A stretch of 64,000 nt of DNA from contig NZ_JAETXX010000001.1 of assembly GCF_021764745.1 (NCBI RefSeq), positions 310,001 through 374,000 of the forward strand. Reading direction: 5' to 3'. A model generated the notes under the pieces. The model did not search any database. It saw only the letters and a program-made list of their open reading frames with translations, and was not told where the DNA came from. A program made the translations under genes and the position numbers. Shown here piece by piece: positions 19,426 to 29,028 of this stretch (its first letter is position 1; each line of letters begins with the position of its first letter). The DNA is from Joostella atrarenae (GTDB lineage Bacteria; Bacteroidota; Bacteroidia; Flavobacteriales; Flavobacteriaceae).

Positions 19426-22191
19426 ATGAAATCATTCCTAGCTCAAGTAGCTTTAGAGATATATACTAAACATAAGGAACAATTACCATCCCTTACCATT
19501 ATACTTCCCAGCAAAAGGGCTGTTACATTCTTAAAAAATGAGCTCTTAAATATTGTAGAGAAAACTACCATTGCTCCAAACATTATTAGCATTGAAGAGT
19601 TTGTACAGCAGCTAGCAAATCTTAAATTAGCTTCTAATATTCAGCTTTCGTTTGAGTTTTATGAGGTTTATAAAAAAATCACGCCAGAAAATCAACAGGA
19701 AGATTTTTATTCATTTACATCTTGGTCTCAAACCATATTACAAGATTTTAATGAAATAGATCGATATTTAATAGATACAGAAACTTTCTTTTCTCACCTT
19801 TTCAATATTAAAGAATTAGATCAATTCCATTGGACCAATGCAGAAGAGAAAACAGAACTCCAAAAAAACTATCTTAAGTTTTGGGAGAAATTAGACCTCT
19901 ATTACAAAACTTTCAACAAGCATTTAGTAGATAAAGGAATTGGATATCAGGGAATGATATACCGCGAAGCAAATGATAATATAGAATCATTCATTGAAAA
20001 TCACCAAGAGATAGAGCATGTTTTCATCGGTTTTAATGCACTAAATAATGCTGAAAAGAATATTATTCAATCTTTTCTAAAAAAGACGAATGCAGATGTT
20101 TTTTGGGATATTGATAAAGTATTCTTAGAAAATACAGAACACGATGCTGGTTTATTCCTCAGGGATTACAAACAGAATTGGCCTCATTTCATCGAAAACG
20201 AATTTAAAATAACAAGCAATCACTTTTCAGAAGAAAAAAATATCAAGATAATAGGAGTCCCTAAAAATGTAGGACAAGCTAAATATGTTGGAGCTATTTT
20301 AGAGAATCTTAAAGGTGCTATAAAAAATACGGCAATTGTACTAGGAAATGAAAACCTATTAGCTCCAGTTTTAAATAGCATTCCACCAGAAATTCAGAAA
20401 GCTAATATTACAAGTGGTTTTCCTTTAAACCTATCTCCATTTGCTTCTTTTTTTGAAACATTACTGGATGTGTGGGACAAAACAAACGATCAATTATGGC
20501 ATTATCAAGATGTGATAAACATACTCTCAAACCCAATAAGTAATTCACTTCTAGAAAACATTAGCAAGGAAAGCATTGAATTAATTGAGAAGATTAAAAA
20601 GGAAAATCTTATATACATCAATCAAAATTCTTTAAATGAATTAAACCAAAAAGAAGCAAATCTATTCCTAGATAAAAAAGGAATTTCTATAAATACAGTA
20701 ATTGAAAACTGTATTTCTATAATTTTATCCTTGAAGGCAACATATACCAGCGATGAACAAAGAAATCCATTATTTCTTGAATACCTTTATCGCTTTTATG
20801 AAGTTTTTAATCAGCTAAAGACTTTCAACAATGAATATAAATCGATTACAGGGATTAAAACCCTAAAAAAAATATATGTAGAACTACTTGCTAGTGAAAC
20901 AGTAGATTTTAAAGGAGAACCGCTACAAGGATTGCAGATAATGGGAATGCTAGAAAGTAGAAATTTAGATTTCGAAACGGTTATACTAACTTCAGTTAAT
21001 GAAGGCATTCTTCCCGCAGGAAAAACAAACAGTTCATTTATTCCTTTTGATTTAAAAACTGCATTCGGATTACCTACTTATAAAGAAAAAGATGCCATTT
21101 ATTCGTACCACTTTTATAGGTTATTACAAAGAGCAAAAAACATATATCTTATTTACAATACAGAGCCTGATGCGTTGGAAGGCGGAGAGAAAAGTAGACT
21201 TTTGCAACAACTAACTATGCTTAAAGAGCCTAAGCATACTATTACAGAAACTATTGCTAGTCCAACCATAAAAAATGACAGAACAACATTAGCAACTATC
21301 AATAAAAGCGCAGCGGTTATAAATAAATTAAAGGAAGTTGCTGTAAAAGGGTTTTCACCAACTTCATTAAGTAACTATGTTCGAAATCCATTAGATTTTT
21401 ACACACAGTCTGTTTTAGGAATAAGGCAAGTTGAAGAGGTCGAAGAGACGATAGCAGCAAATACGTTGGGAACCATTGTTCATGATACTTTGGAGTTTTT
21501 CTACAAGCCATTAGAAGGTAAAATAGTTACACTAGAAGACACCAAGAAAATGCGTAAAGATCTCGATAAACAAGTTGGGATTCACTTTTCCAAATCATAT
21601 ACAGAAACAAAATCATTAAGAGGTAAAAATTTAATTTCTTATTATGTTGCCAAAAGATATATTGAGAATTTTCTAACTTTTGAAGAGCAAAGAATAAAAA
21701 AAGGAGCTATTGTAAAAATAATTAAAATTGAGAGTAATCTTAAAACGGAGCTCCACATAAAAGAATTGAATTTCCCCATTTTTATAAAAGGGAAAGTAGA
21801 TCGTGTAGAGGAAGTGGATGGAGTTATCAATATTATAGATTACAAAACAGGAAAAGTAGAACAAAAAGATGTTGAAATTATAGATTGGGAATGTTTAACT
21901 GAGGATTACAAATACAGCAAAGCATTTCAAATTCTTTGTTATGCATACATGATGCAAAAAAATAGTATTTATAATGAATTTCAAGGCGGTATCATTTCTT
22001 TTAAAAACATAAGAGGCGGCATTTTAAAGTTTACTAAAAAAGACGGTCCAGGCAGTAAAGCAACTAAAACACTTAAAATTAATACTGAAATTAAAAATGC
22101 TTTTCTAGAGCAATTAAACAACTTAGTGTTAGAAATATTCAATAAAGAAATTCCATTTCAGGAAAAAGAAATCCAAACACATGCATATTAA
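19426..22191 (+). CDS. AddB-like PD-(D/E)XK nuclease family protein
   Basis: The 921-residue product has the inactive-helicase-like N-terminus of AddB (SLTIILPSKRAVTFLKNEL, where active helicases have a Walker A) and a C-terminal RecB-type nuclease: SNYVRNPLDFYTQSVLGI, LGTIVHDTLEFF, KGKVDRVEEVDGVINIIDYKTG and QILCYAYMM. The ring of four cysteines that holds an iron-sulfur cluster in Bacillus AddB is not evident. It probably partners the AddA-like protein at 13496-16624. It overlaps the next gene by 11 bases, which suggests co-transcription with the hydrolase. Confidence 0.85.
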   Translation: MKSFLAQVALEIYTKHKEQLPSLTIILPSKRAVTFLKNELLNIVEKTTIAPNIISIEEFVQQLANLKLASNIQLSFEFYEVYKKITPENQQEDFYSFTSWSQTILQDFNEIDRYLIDTETFFSHLFNIKELDQFHWTNAEEKTELQKNYLKFWEKLDLYYKTFNKHLVDKGIGYQGMIYREANDNIESFIENHQEIEHVFIGFNALNNAEKNIIQSFLKKTNADVFWDIDKVFLENTEHDAGLFLRDYKQNWPHFIENEFKITSNHFSEEKNIKIIGVPKNVGQAKYVGAILENLKGAIKNTAIVLGNENLLAPVLNSIPPEIQKANITSGFPLNLSPFASFFETLLDVWDKTNDQLWHYQDVINILSNPISNSLLENISKESIELIEKIKKENLIYINQNSLNELNQKEANLFLDKKGISINTVIENCISIILSLKATYTSDEQRNPLFLEYLYRFYEVFNQLKTFNNEYKSITGIKTLKKIYVELLASETVDFKGEPLQGLQIMGMLESRNLDFETVILTSVNEGILPAGKTNSSFIPFDLKTAFGLPTYKEKDAIYSYHFYRLLQRAKNIYLIYNTEPDALEGGEKSRLLQQLTMLKEPKHTITETIASPTIKNDRTTLATINKSAAVINKLKEVAVKGFSPTSLSNYVRNPLDFYTQSVLGIRQVEEVEETIAANTLGTIVHDTLEFFYKPLEGKIVTLEDTKKMRKDLDKQVGIHFSKSYTETKSLRGKNLISYYVAKRYIENFLTFEEQRIKKGAIVKIIKIESNLKTELHIKELNFPIFIKGKVDRVEEVDGVINIIDYKTGKVEQKDVEIIDWECLTEDYKYSKAFQILCYAYMMQKNSIYNEFQGGIISFKNIRGGILKFTKKDGPGSKATKTLKINTEIKNAFLEQLNNLVLEIFNKEIPFQEKEIQTHAY

Positions 22192-23026
22192 CAGAAACAT
22201 AGTATTAGAAGGTAAACACAAAAGACCAATTCTAGTAGACACATATTGCAACAAAGAGATTAATGGGCAACCAATTGTAATTTTTTGTCACGGCTATAAA
22301 GGATTTAAAGACTGGGGATATTGGGATTTAGTCGCTAAAGAATTTGCAAATAACGGCATATGCTTTGTTAAGTTTAATTTCTCTCACAATGGAGGTACCG
22401 TGAAACAGCCAATAGATTTTCCAGATTTGGAAGCATTCGCACTAAATAATTTCACAATAGAATTAGACGACTTAGAAACCGTTATCGATTGGATAATAAG
22501 TAGTAATAATGAACTCTCAGAAAAAATAAATACTTCTGATATTACATTAATAGGTCATTCTCGTGGCGGTGGTATTGTAACAATAAAAGCTGCTGAAGAT
22601 AAGAAAATTACTAAATTAATTACATGGGCCAGTGTTAGCGATTTTAAAGCTCGATTTGCAGATGAAAAAGCACGCGCATATTGGAAGGAACAAGGTGTTA
22701 TTTACATTGAAAATAGTAGAACTAAACAGCAACTGCCTCATTATTATCAGTTCTATGAAGACTTCATCAAAAATGAAGAACGTTTTACAATAAAAAATTC
22801 AGCAGAAAATATTGATATCCCCTTTTTAATTATACACGGCACAAAAGATCCTACTGTAGATTTAAGAGAAGGAGAAGCTTTGCATAATTGGGGCTCAAAA
22901 AGCAAATTATTAGTAATTGATGAAGCTGATCATGTTTTTGGAGGAAAACATCCTTGGGAAGAAAAAAAGCTCCCACAACACATGAAACAGATTGTAGAAG
23001 CTTCGATAAATTTTATTGTTAAATAA
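22181..23026 (+). CDS. Alpha/beta hydrolase
   Basis: The 281-residue product has the oxyanion-hole segment FCHGYKGFKDWG, the nucleophile elbow LIGHSRGGGIV (catalytic Ser), an Asp in IIHGTKDPTVD and a His in DEADHVFGG, so the catalytic triad is complete. No signal peptide is seen. It resembles the serine aminopeptidase/acyl-esterase branch; substrate unknown. Its ATG lies inside the end of the AddB-like gene (11-base overlap), and its stop is 2 bases from the end of the convergent SDR gene. Confidence 0.88.
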   Translation: MHINRNIVLEGKHKRPILVDTYCNKEINGQPIVIFCHGYKGFKDWGYWDLVAKEFANNGICFVKFNFSHNGGTVKQPIDFPDLEAFALNNFTIELDDLETVIDWIISSNNELSEKINTSDITLIGHSRGGGIVTIKAAEDKKITKLITWASVSDFKARFADEKARAYWKEQGVIYIENSRTKQQLPHYYQFYEDFIKNEERFTIKNSAENIDIPFLIIHGTKDPTVDLREGEALHNWGSKSKLLVIDEADHVFGGKHPWEEKKLPQHMKQIVEASINFIVK

Positions 23027-23028
23027 AA

Positions 23029-23742
23029 TTATTTTTTATCTGGACGCGTTGGTCGCACTTCAATTTTACTAGGCAACGTTCTTGGATTCATTTTTAATAA
23101 ATCTAATACTAATTGTCCGATATCTTCAGGCTGTATTTTCCAAGCGTCATCTTTAGATGGAGTATGGTCGTTAAAGTGAGAAGCAACAGAGCCAGGCATA
23201 ATAGTTGACACTTTGATATCATACTTTCTAAGGTCTAGCATGGCAGCTTGTGTAAATCCTACAACGCCAAATTTAGTAGCATTATAACCAGCAGCTGTTG
23301 GAAAGAAATTTGTACCCGCCAAACTTGCTAATGTTATATAATAACCAGAAGATTTTTTTAAAGCCTCTACAGACGCTTTTAACGTATGAAAAACACCGTT
23401 TAAATTTGTATTTATCATTTGATGCCATGCATCGTCTTCTAACTCATCAATTGGAGCAAAATGACCAACACCTGCATTTGCAAGAACTACATCTAACTGC
23501 CCCCACTTATCCAAAATACTTTTTACAGCATCTTTTTCGTCTTGAATTTTAGTGACGTCAGAAGATAAACCAAGCACTAAATTACTATCACTACTTAAAT
23601 TGGAAGCTGCCTTTTCTGCATCTTCTAATTTACGACCGCTAATAGCCACTTTCATACCTGCTTTTACAAGCTCTTCTGCAACTCCGTATCCTATTCCTTT
23701 TGTTCCACCTGTTATATAGGCTACTTTTCCTTTTAAATCCAT
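23029..23742 (-). CDS. Short-chain dehydrogenase/reductase
   Basis: The ATG at 23742 (MDLKGKVAYITGGTKGIG) is the natural SDR start; an in-frame start 51 bases upstream would add an unlikely hydrophobic tail. The 237-residue product has the TGGTKGIGYG nucleotide-binding motif, NAGVG, and YNATKFG with catalytic Tyr and Lys. The sequence resembles sepiapterin-reductase-like or 3-ketoacyl-ACP-reductase-like SDRs; the substrate is unknown. Convergent with the hydrolase gene. Confidence 0.9.
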   Translation of the reverse strand: MDLKGKVAYITGGTKGIGYGVAEELVKAGMKVAISGRKLEDAEKAASNLSSDSNLVLGLSSDVTKIQDEKDAVKSILDKWGQLDVVLANAGVGHFAPIDELEDDAWHQMINTNLNGVFHTLKASVEALKKSSGYYITLASLAGTNFFPTAAGYNATKFGVVGFTQAAMLDLRKYDIKVSTIMPGSVASHFNDHTPSKDDAWKIQPEDIGQLVLDLLKMNPRTLPSKIEVRPTRPDKK

Positions 23743-23872
23743 TTGTTTAATTTTTATATAAAGATAAAAGCTAGGAAATAGAGTAAAAAACAAGCTACGT
23801 TATTCTTTTCTTAAAAGAACAACTTTGTCTGTAAGCTAAAAGACATTTTATAAAACATAGTTTTAACAAACA

Positions 23873-23908
23873 AAAAAACGCAATCACTATTAAAAATGAT
23901 TACGTTTT
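23873..23908 (-). terminator. Terminator downstream of tRNA-Ala
   Basis: On the minus strand AAAACG and AATCA elements pair across a loop (stem of 11 pairs with one internal mismatch), followed by a run of seven T residues, 4 bases after the tRNA end. Confidence 0.7.
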
Positions 23909-23911
23909 ATG

Positions 23912-23985
23912 TGGAGCATATCGGAGTCGAACCGACGACCTCTACACTGCCAGTGTAGCGCTCTAGCCAGCTGAGCTAATGCCCC
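23912..23985 (-). tRNA. tRNA-Ala (anticodon GGC)
   Basis: The minus strand folds into a complete cloverleaf: acceptor GGGGCAT with ATGCTCC (one G-U pair), D arm GCTC/GAGC, anticodon stem CTACA/TGTAG with loop CTGGCAG giving anticodon GGC, and a T arm around TTCGACT. The encoded 3' CCA is absent, as is common in this group. It reads alanine codons GCC and GCU. A terminator follows. Confidence 0.95.
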
Positions 23986-24001
23986 TATAAATAATTAAAC
24001 A

Positions 24002-24796
24002 CTACTTCTTTACACTTAGAATTAAAAGCGGGATTGTACATCTAAATTCTCGCTTTAAAATTATATTTTTTTCCCAAAGCTTAGCAAAAAATCCTCGTTT
24101 CCTTCTAAACACTACTAATATCTCTGGTTTATGTTCTTGGAAATGCTCCAAAACTCCTTCAAACGTAGTCGTATTCTCTGTAACCTTCACATCGTCACTA
24201 AGAGATTTAAGTGTACTATCAACTTGTAAATCTTCTTCAACGTAACTAGGTGTTTTAACTAAGAGCAAGTTCAAACTTAACTTAAACTTCTCTTTAAAAG
24301 CCACCAATGGATCCAATATCGACGGACGTTTTACGATCCCAGATTTAAATGCAACAAGACCTGTATTATAATCTTTAAAAGTATTTCCCTCAGGAACTAT
24401 TAGAGTAGGGATATCTGTTTGCTTAACAATTTTTCCGGTAGTCTTTCCTAAGAAAACTTCTTCACGAATATCTGTACTCCTAGGTTCCATAATTAGCAAA
24501 TCTATTCCATATTGCTTATCCACAGCTTTTATACCATCTAAAACCTCTCCATTATATGCGGTGATCGTAATAGAAACTCCCTTTTTATCAACCTTACTTA
24601 CAACTTCCTCTAATTGCTCTGTAGTAGTTTTTGCAACTACTTGCTCGACATTTGCAATAGAACCTGCTTTGTTAAAAAATGTGTATGCTTGCATAAGATA
24701 AATCTTACTATCAAAAAACTTAGCAAAATCTATAGCATACTGCAAAGTATTTGTAGTATTGGCGGATGTCCCTATTGGAACCAAAATATTTTTCAT
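24002..24796 (-). CDS. Universal stress protein (UspA family)
   Basis: The 264-residue product starts MKNILVPIGTSANTTNTLQYA, a UspA domain, with LLIMEPRSTD and the nucleotide-loop-like GKTTGKIVKQTDIPTLIVPE near residues 120-140. A second, diverged half (about 150-264) ends in IPLLILSVKK, so this is a tandem two-domain form. Such proteins bind ATP or other ligands and help survival under stress. It starts 113 bases from the divergent MATE gene and ends 16 bases before tRNA-Ala. Confidence 0.9.
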   Translation of the reverse strand: MKNILVPIGTSANTTNTLQYAIDFAKFFDSKIYLMQAYTFFNKAGSIANVEQVVAKTTTEQLEEVVSKVDKKGVSITITAYNGEVLDGIKAVDKQYGIDLLIMEPRSTDIREEVFLGKTTGKIVKQTDIPTLIVPEGNTFKDYNTGLVAFKSGIVKRPSILDPLVAFKEKFKLSLNLLLVKTPSYVEEDLQVDSTLKSLSDDVKVTENTTTFEGVLEHFQEHKPEILVVFRRKRGFFAKLWEKNIILKREFRCTIPLLILSVKK

Positions 24797-24909
24797 ATGG
24801 TATGGTGTTTAAAGAATGATTGATAAAATGCTTTCTTACTTTTGCGCTTAAATTTACATAAAAATATTTTCTCGTCGATTTTTAAGGCTAAAATTGGCAT
24901 TATTCTATT

Positions 24910-26247
24910 ATGAAAGAAGCTAAAATTAACTTTAAAGAAATTAATCAACTAGCCATTCCAGCAATTATTGCAGGAATTGCTGAGCCTCTAATTTCTCTAA
25001 CAGACATAGCTATTATCGGTAACGTGGAAAAAAATCCAGTTGAAGCCTTAGCGGCAGCAGGAATAGTAGGCTCATTTCTCTCTGCAATAATCTGGATTGT
25101 AGCGCAGACAAAAACAGCTATTTCTGCAATAGTTTCTCAACATTATGGGGCAAATAGACTGCATGCTGTTAAAACATTAGTTCCTCAAGCTTTAGCATTT
25201 AATTTTCTTTTCAGTTTAATAATTTACTTTGGAACTGCATGGGTGGCAGAAAGTATCTTCAGTCTATATAATGCTGAAGGACTTATTTTACAATATACAG
25301 CCGATTATTACCAAATTAGAGCACTTGGATATCCACTTACACTAGTAACATTCGGGATTTTTGGTGTTTTTAGAGGTATGCAAAATACGCTCTGGGCTAT
25401 GGCATGTAGCTTAACTGGAGCCGCAGTAAATATTATTTTAGATTATGTTTTGGTGTATGGAATTGATGGAATAATTCCCGCTATGCATCTTAAAGGTGCC
25501 GCATACGCCAGTGTTATTGCACAGCTAGTAATGCTTATAATGGCAGTCTTTTTTTACATTTATAACACCCCCTTTAACTTTAAGATAAGCACTAATATAA
25601 ATCCACAAATGAAAAAGCTCTTATTAATGAGTGCTAATTTATTTGTGAGAACAGCAGCTCTAAATTTCGCCATTTATCTTGCAAACAGTTATGCTACAGA
25701 CTATGGAAAAAATTATATTGCTGCACAAAGTATCTTAATGAACATATGGCTTTTCTTTTCTTTTTTTATTGATGGGTATGCTAATGCAGGAAATGCCATT
25801 TCAGGAAGGTTATTAGGTTCCAAAGATTACAAGCGCTTATGGTATTTAAGTATCGATATTTGTAAATATGCTATTATAATCTCCCTAATTTTGATGGTAA
25901 TCTGTGGATTATTTTATGACGAAATAGGTCGTCTTTTCAACAAAGAAGAAGCCGTTTTAGGTCTTTTTTCATCGGTATTTTGGATTGTATTAATCATGCA
26001 ACCTGTTAATGCAGTTGCTTTTATGTTCGACGGGATATTTAAAGGGTTAGGCGAGGCTAGCTACCTTAGAAATGTTCTTTTAGCAGCTACTTTCCTTGGG
26101 TTCACTCCAACGCTATTTTTATTAGATTCCTTTGATTATAAATTATACGCTATTTGGATTGCTTTCTTTGTTTGGATGCTTATTCGATCTTCAGCACTAG
26201 TAATTAAATTCAGAAGAAAATATGTTAATGAATCTACTCCCAAATGA
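24910..26247 (+). CDS. MATE family efflux transporter (DinF-like)
   Basis: The 445-residue product is very hydrophobic with about 12 membrane helices in two similar halves. It opens with INQLAIPAIIAGIAEPLISLTDIAIIG, the MATE start where a helix faces SLTDTA-like residues, and has GVFRGMQNTLWAM and FDGIFKGLGEASYLR, the paired signatures. It is nearest to the DinF branch, which exports drugs or metabolites against Na+ or H+. Substrate unknown. The box TAAAATTG at 24889 is one mismatch from a -7 element. Confidence 0.93.
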   Translation: MKEAKINFKEINQLAIPAIIAGIAEPLISLTDIAIIGNVEKNPVEALAAAGIVGSFLSAIIWIVAQTKTAISAIVSQHYGANRLHAVKTLVPQALAFNFLFSLIIYFGTAWVAESIFSLYNAEGLILQYTADYYQIRALGYPLTLVTFGIFGVFRGMQNTLWAMACSLTGAAVNIILDYVLVYGIDGIIPAMHLKGAAYASVIAQLVMLIMAVFFYIYNTPFNFKISTNINPQMKKLLLMSANLFVRTAALNFAIYLANSYATDYGKNYIAAQSILMNIWLFFSFFIDGYANAGNAISGRLLGSKDYKRLWYLSIDICKYAIIISLILMVICGLFYDEIGRLFNKEEAVLGLFSSVFWIVLIMQPVNAVAFMFDGIFKGLGEASYLRNVLLAATFLGFTPTLFLLDSFDYKLYAIWIAFFVWMLIRSSALVIKFRRKYVNESTPK

Positions 26248-26320
26248 TTTAACTAAAAATAAATAACCATTAAAAACAGATTTAAAATCTACTCAAGAAG
26301 CAAAAGAGACTTAGATTTCT

Positions 26321-26328
26321 TAAATTTG
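26321..26328 (+). promoter_or_regulatory. -7 box in front of enoyl-CoA hydratase gene
   Basis: TAAATTTG is an exact TAnnTTTG box, 26 bases before the ATG. No clear -33 TTG. Confidence 0.55.
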
Positions 26329-26354
26329 GAAAACACCTTTTATATATTATCAAT

Positions 26355-27122
26355 ATGGGCACAGATAGAATTGACGGAAGTTTATACACTAAAATTGAAA
26401 ATAATATTGCTATCCTAGAATTTGGGCATCCTGCAAGCAATTCTTTCCCTTCAATACTTTTGAAAAGACTTACTGATGAAATAAATTCGTTATCTGAAAA
26501 TGAAGAAGTTCACCTGATTGTATTAAAGAGTGAAGGTGAAAAAGCATTTTGCGCTGGAGCTTCATTTGATGAACTTATTACTATTGAAAACAATGAACAA
26601 GGAAAGGCTTTTTTTAGCGGCTTTGGAAATGTTATCAATGCCATGCGAAAATGTAGTAAACTAATTATTGGTCGCATTCAAGGAAAAACTGTAGGAGGTG
26701 GTGTTGGACTTATTGCAGCATGTGATTATGCTATTGCAACAGAAGCAGCAGCTATTAAATTATCCGAATTTACTATTGGTATTGGCCCTTTTGTAATTGC
26801 TCCTGCGATAGAGCGTAAAATGGGAATAGCCGCTTTGGCAGAATTAACAATTGCAGCTACCGAATGGAAAAATGCTTATTGGGCTAAAGAAAAAGGGTTG
26901 TATGCCAAAGTATATGAAACTCTTACCGAAGTAGATGATGAAATCAATACTCTAACGAACAAATTAGCGGGATACAACCCAGAATCGTTATATGCCATGA
27001 AAAAGGCATTATGGGAAAATACCAAAAGCTGGGATTCGCTCTTAGAAGAAAGAGCTAAAACATCAGGAAAATTGGTATTATCTGACTTTACTAAGAAAGC
27101 ATTAGAGAAATTTAAAAAATAA
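26355..27122 (+). CDS. Enoyl-CoA hydratase/isomerase family protein
   Basis: The 255-residue product is a crotonase-fold enzyme: EKAFCAGASFDEL and KTVGGGVGLIAACDYAIATE form the two backbone NH oxyanion-hole segments, and KLSEFTIGIGPFVIAPAI follows. Family members hydrate or isomerise acyl-CoA thioesters in fatty-acid or branched-chain amino-acid breakdown. The exact substrate cannot be told. No signal peptide. The last 11 bases overlap the end of the convergent small secreted-protein gene. Confidence 0.9.
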   Translation: MGTDRIDGSLYTKIENNIAILEFGHPASNSFPSILLKRLTDEINSLSENEEVHLIVLKSEGEKAFCAGASFDELITIENNEQGKAFFSGFGNVINAMRKCSKLIIGRIQGKTVGGGVGLIAACDYAIATEAAAIKLSEFTIGIGPFVIAPAIERKMGIAALAELTIAATEWKNAYWAKEKGLYAKVYETLTEVDDEINTLTNKLAGYNPESLYAMKKALWENTKSWDSLLEERAKTSGKLVLSDFTKKALEKFKK

Positions 27123-27459
27123 GCTCTTCGCTATCAATAGCTTTTGTGACATTTGCTTTAATAGTTGGAAAACTAGTAAAAAACTTACGTCCATCTTTTC
27201 TTTTTAAAACTGCAAGTTGCTCTCCATCTGCATTTGTATTAATTTCAGTTACTACAACTTCATTGTTATAAACAGATTTGTAGTTTGGTACTCCACCTCT
27301 TTTTATAATAATATTCTTTCTAGGTAAATCAATGTGGTTGTAAGTACTTTCAGAAATACTATTAATTGTTAGAACATCTCCAACGTTAACCTCTTTATCT
27401 TGTGCTTGGACAGCAAACACAAAAAATGAGAATACTGCAAAAAACAATCTCTTTTTCAT
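27112..27459 (-). CDS. Small secreted protein of unknown function
   Basis: The 115-residue product has a clear signal peptide (MKKRLFFAVFSFFVFAVQAQ) and a short mature part rich in beta-strand patterns (DVLTINSIS, NNEVVVTEINTN, LAVLKRKDGRKFF). I do not recognise the family. The good signal peptide and start support it as a real gene. Its 3' end overlaps the enoyl-CoA hydratase gene by 11 bases in the opposite direction. It may be a small periplasmic protein; nothing more can be said. Confidence 0.75.
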   Translation of the reverse strand: MKKRLFFAVFSFFVFAVQAQDKEVNVGDVLTINSISESTYNHIDLPRKNIIIKRGGVPNYKSVYNNEVVVTEINTNADGEQLAVLKRKDGRKFFTSFPTIKANVTKAIDSEELIF

Positions 27460-27586
27460 ATCTATTTTGTTTAATTGTTATTATACTCTAATTATATTAA
27501 CAAATATACAAAATATTATGATTTTGATAAATAGCGAAATTCATAAAAAAATGCTAAAATCGAGGCTCTTAAAGACAGAGAATCAA

Positions 27587-28765
27587 CTACTTAAAAGCTT
27601 GTTCTCCCGTGATATCCGCCCCAGTTATTAGTAGATGAATATCATGGGTTCCTTCATAGGTTATAACGCTCTCTAAATTCATCATATGACGCATGATGCT
27701 ATACTCACCACTAATCCCCATAGCTCCTAGCACTTGCCGAGCTTCCCTTGCTATATTTAGAGCCATGTTAACATTATTACGTTTTGCCATAGAAATTTGA
27801 GCAGAAGTAGCTTTTCCTTCATTTTTAAGTTGGCCTAAACGAAGTGCTAGCAATTGTGCTTTTGTAATTTCTGTAATCATTTCAGCTAACTTTTTTTGCT
27901 GAAGTTGTGTAGAAGCGATAGGCTTTCCAAATTGAATTCGTTCTTTAGAATACCTCAACGCAGTATCATAACAATCCATAGCTGCACCAATTGCGCCCCA
28001 AGCGATTCCGTATCTAGCAGAATCTAAACAGCCCAGAGAAGCTCCAAGTCCACTTTTACCAGGCAATATATTTTCTTTAGGCACTTTTACATTATCAAAA
28101 ATCAATTCTCCTGTAGCAGAAGCCCTAAGCGACCATTTATTATGAGTCTCTGGCGTTGAGAATCCATCCATACCTCTTTCTACAATGAGGCCATGGATAC
28201 GCCCCTCTTCATTTTTTGCCCAAACTACGGCAATGTCTGCAAATGGGGCATTTGAAATCCAAAGTTTTGCTCCGTTTAAAATATAATGATCCCCAGCATC
28301 CTTAAATTTAGTCTCCATTCCTCCAGGATTAGAGCCATGATTAGGTTCTGTAAGTCCAAAACATCCCATAAACTCTCCTGACGCTAATTTTGGAAGGTAC
28401 TTTTTACGCTGTGCTTCCGATCCATACTTCCAAATAGGGTACATAACTAAAGAGGATTGCACAGATGCTGTAGAACGAACACCGCTATCTCCTCTTTCTA
28501 TTTCTTGCATGATAAGACCATAACTAATCTGATCTAAACCTGCACCTCCATATTCCTCGGGAATATAAGGGCCAAATGCTCCTATCTCTGCGAGTCCCTT
28601 TATAATTTGTTTTGGAAATTCTGCTCTTTGAGCATAGTCTTCAATTATTGGAGAAACTTCCTTTTTAACCCAACTACGCGCAGCGTCACGCACTAATTTA
28701 TGTTCTTCGGAAAGTAAATCATCTATATTATAATAATCAGGTGCTTCGAAAAGGTCTGGTTTCAT
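27587..28765 (-). CDS. gcdH: Acyl-CoA dehydrogenase, glutaryl-CoA dehydrogenase type
   Basis: The 392-residue product has the full acyl-CoA dehydrogenase layout, with GCFGLTEPNHGSNPGGMET (FAD/substrate region), WISNAPFADIAVVWAK and the C-terminal VITYEGTHDIHLLITGADITG, in which E371 is the likely catalytic base. The segments SVQSSLVMYPIWKYGSEAQRK and TYEGTHDIH closely resemble glutaryl-CoA dehydrogenase, which converts glutaryl-CoA to crotonyl-CoA and CO2 in lysine and tryptophan breakdown. A promoter with both boxes precedes it. Other members of that pathway are not adjacent. Confidence 0.88.
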   Translation of the reverse strand: MKPDLFEAPDYYNIDDLLSEEHKLVRDAARSWVKKEVSPIIEDYAQRAEFPKQIIKGLAEIGAFGPYIPEEYGGAGLDQISYGLIMQEIERGDSGVRSTASVQSSLVMYPIWKYGSEAQRKKYLPKLASGEFMGCFGLTEPNHGSNPGGMETKFKDAGDHYILNGAKLWISNAPFADIAVVWAKNEEGRIHGLIVERGMDGFSTPETHNKWSLRASATGELIFDNVKVPKENILPGKSGLGASLGCLDSARYGIAWGAIGAAMDCYDTALRYSKERIQFGKPIASTQLQQKKLAEMITEITKAQLLALRLGQLKNEGKATSAQISMAKRNNVNMALNIAREARQVLGAMGISGEYSIMRHMMNLESVITYEGTHDIHLLITGADITGEQAFK

Positions 28766-28791
28766 GGTTAACTTTTATGAATTGTTTTACT

Positions 28792-28822
28792 CAAATATAA
28801 CCAAAGAAATATAACATATCAA
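28792..28822 (-). promoter_or_regulatory. Promoter of the gcdH-type gene
   Basis: On the minus strand: TTG (28822-28820), 20 bases, then TATATTTG (28799-28792), an exact Bacteroidota promoter, 26 bases before the ATG. Confidence 0.75.
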
Positions 28823-29028
28823 CGATGTATTGTTATATTTTACCCGTTTATTAAGTGAAGTATGAAGTTAATAGTTGTTTTACTGGTAATCGAGATTTAA
28901 AACTGCCTTATGATTCTGTAGAGTACATTTAGTATTTAATGTAATTACCTAGAAATTTTGTTGTTAATAGTGGGTTGTTTTCTATTTTCAGAAGGAAAAT
29001 AAATTAACATTCAACAGAGAAATATAAA

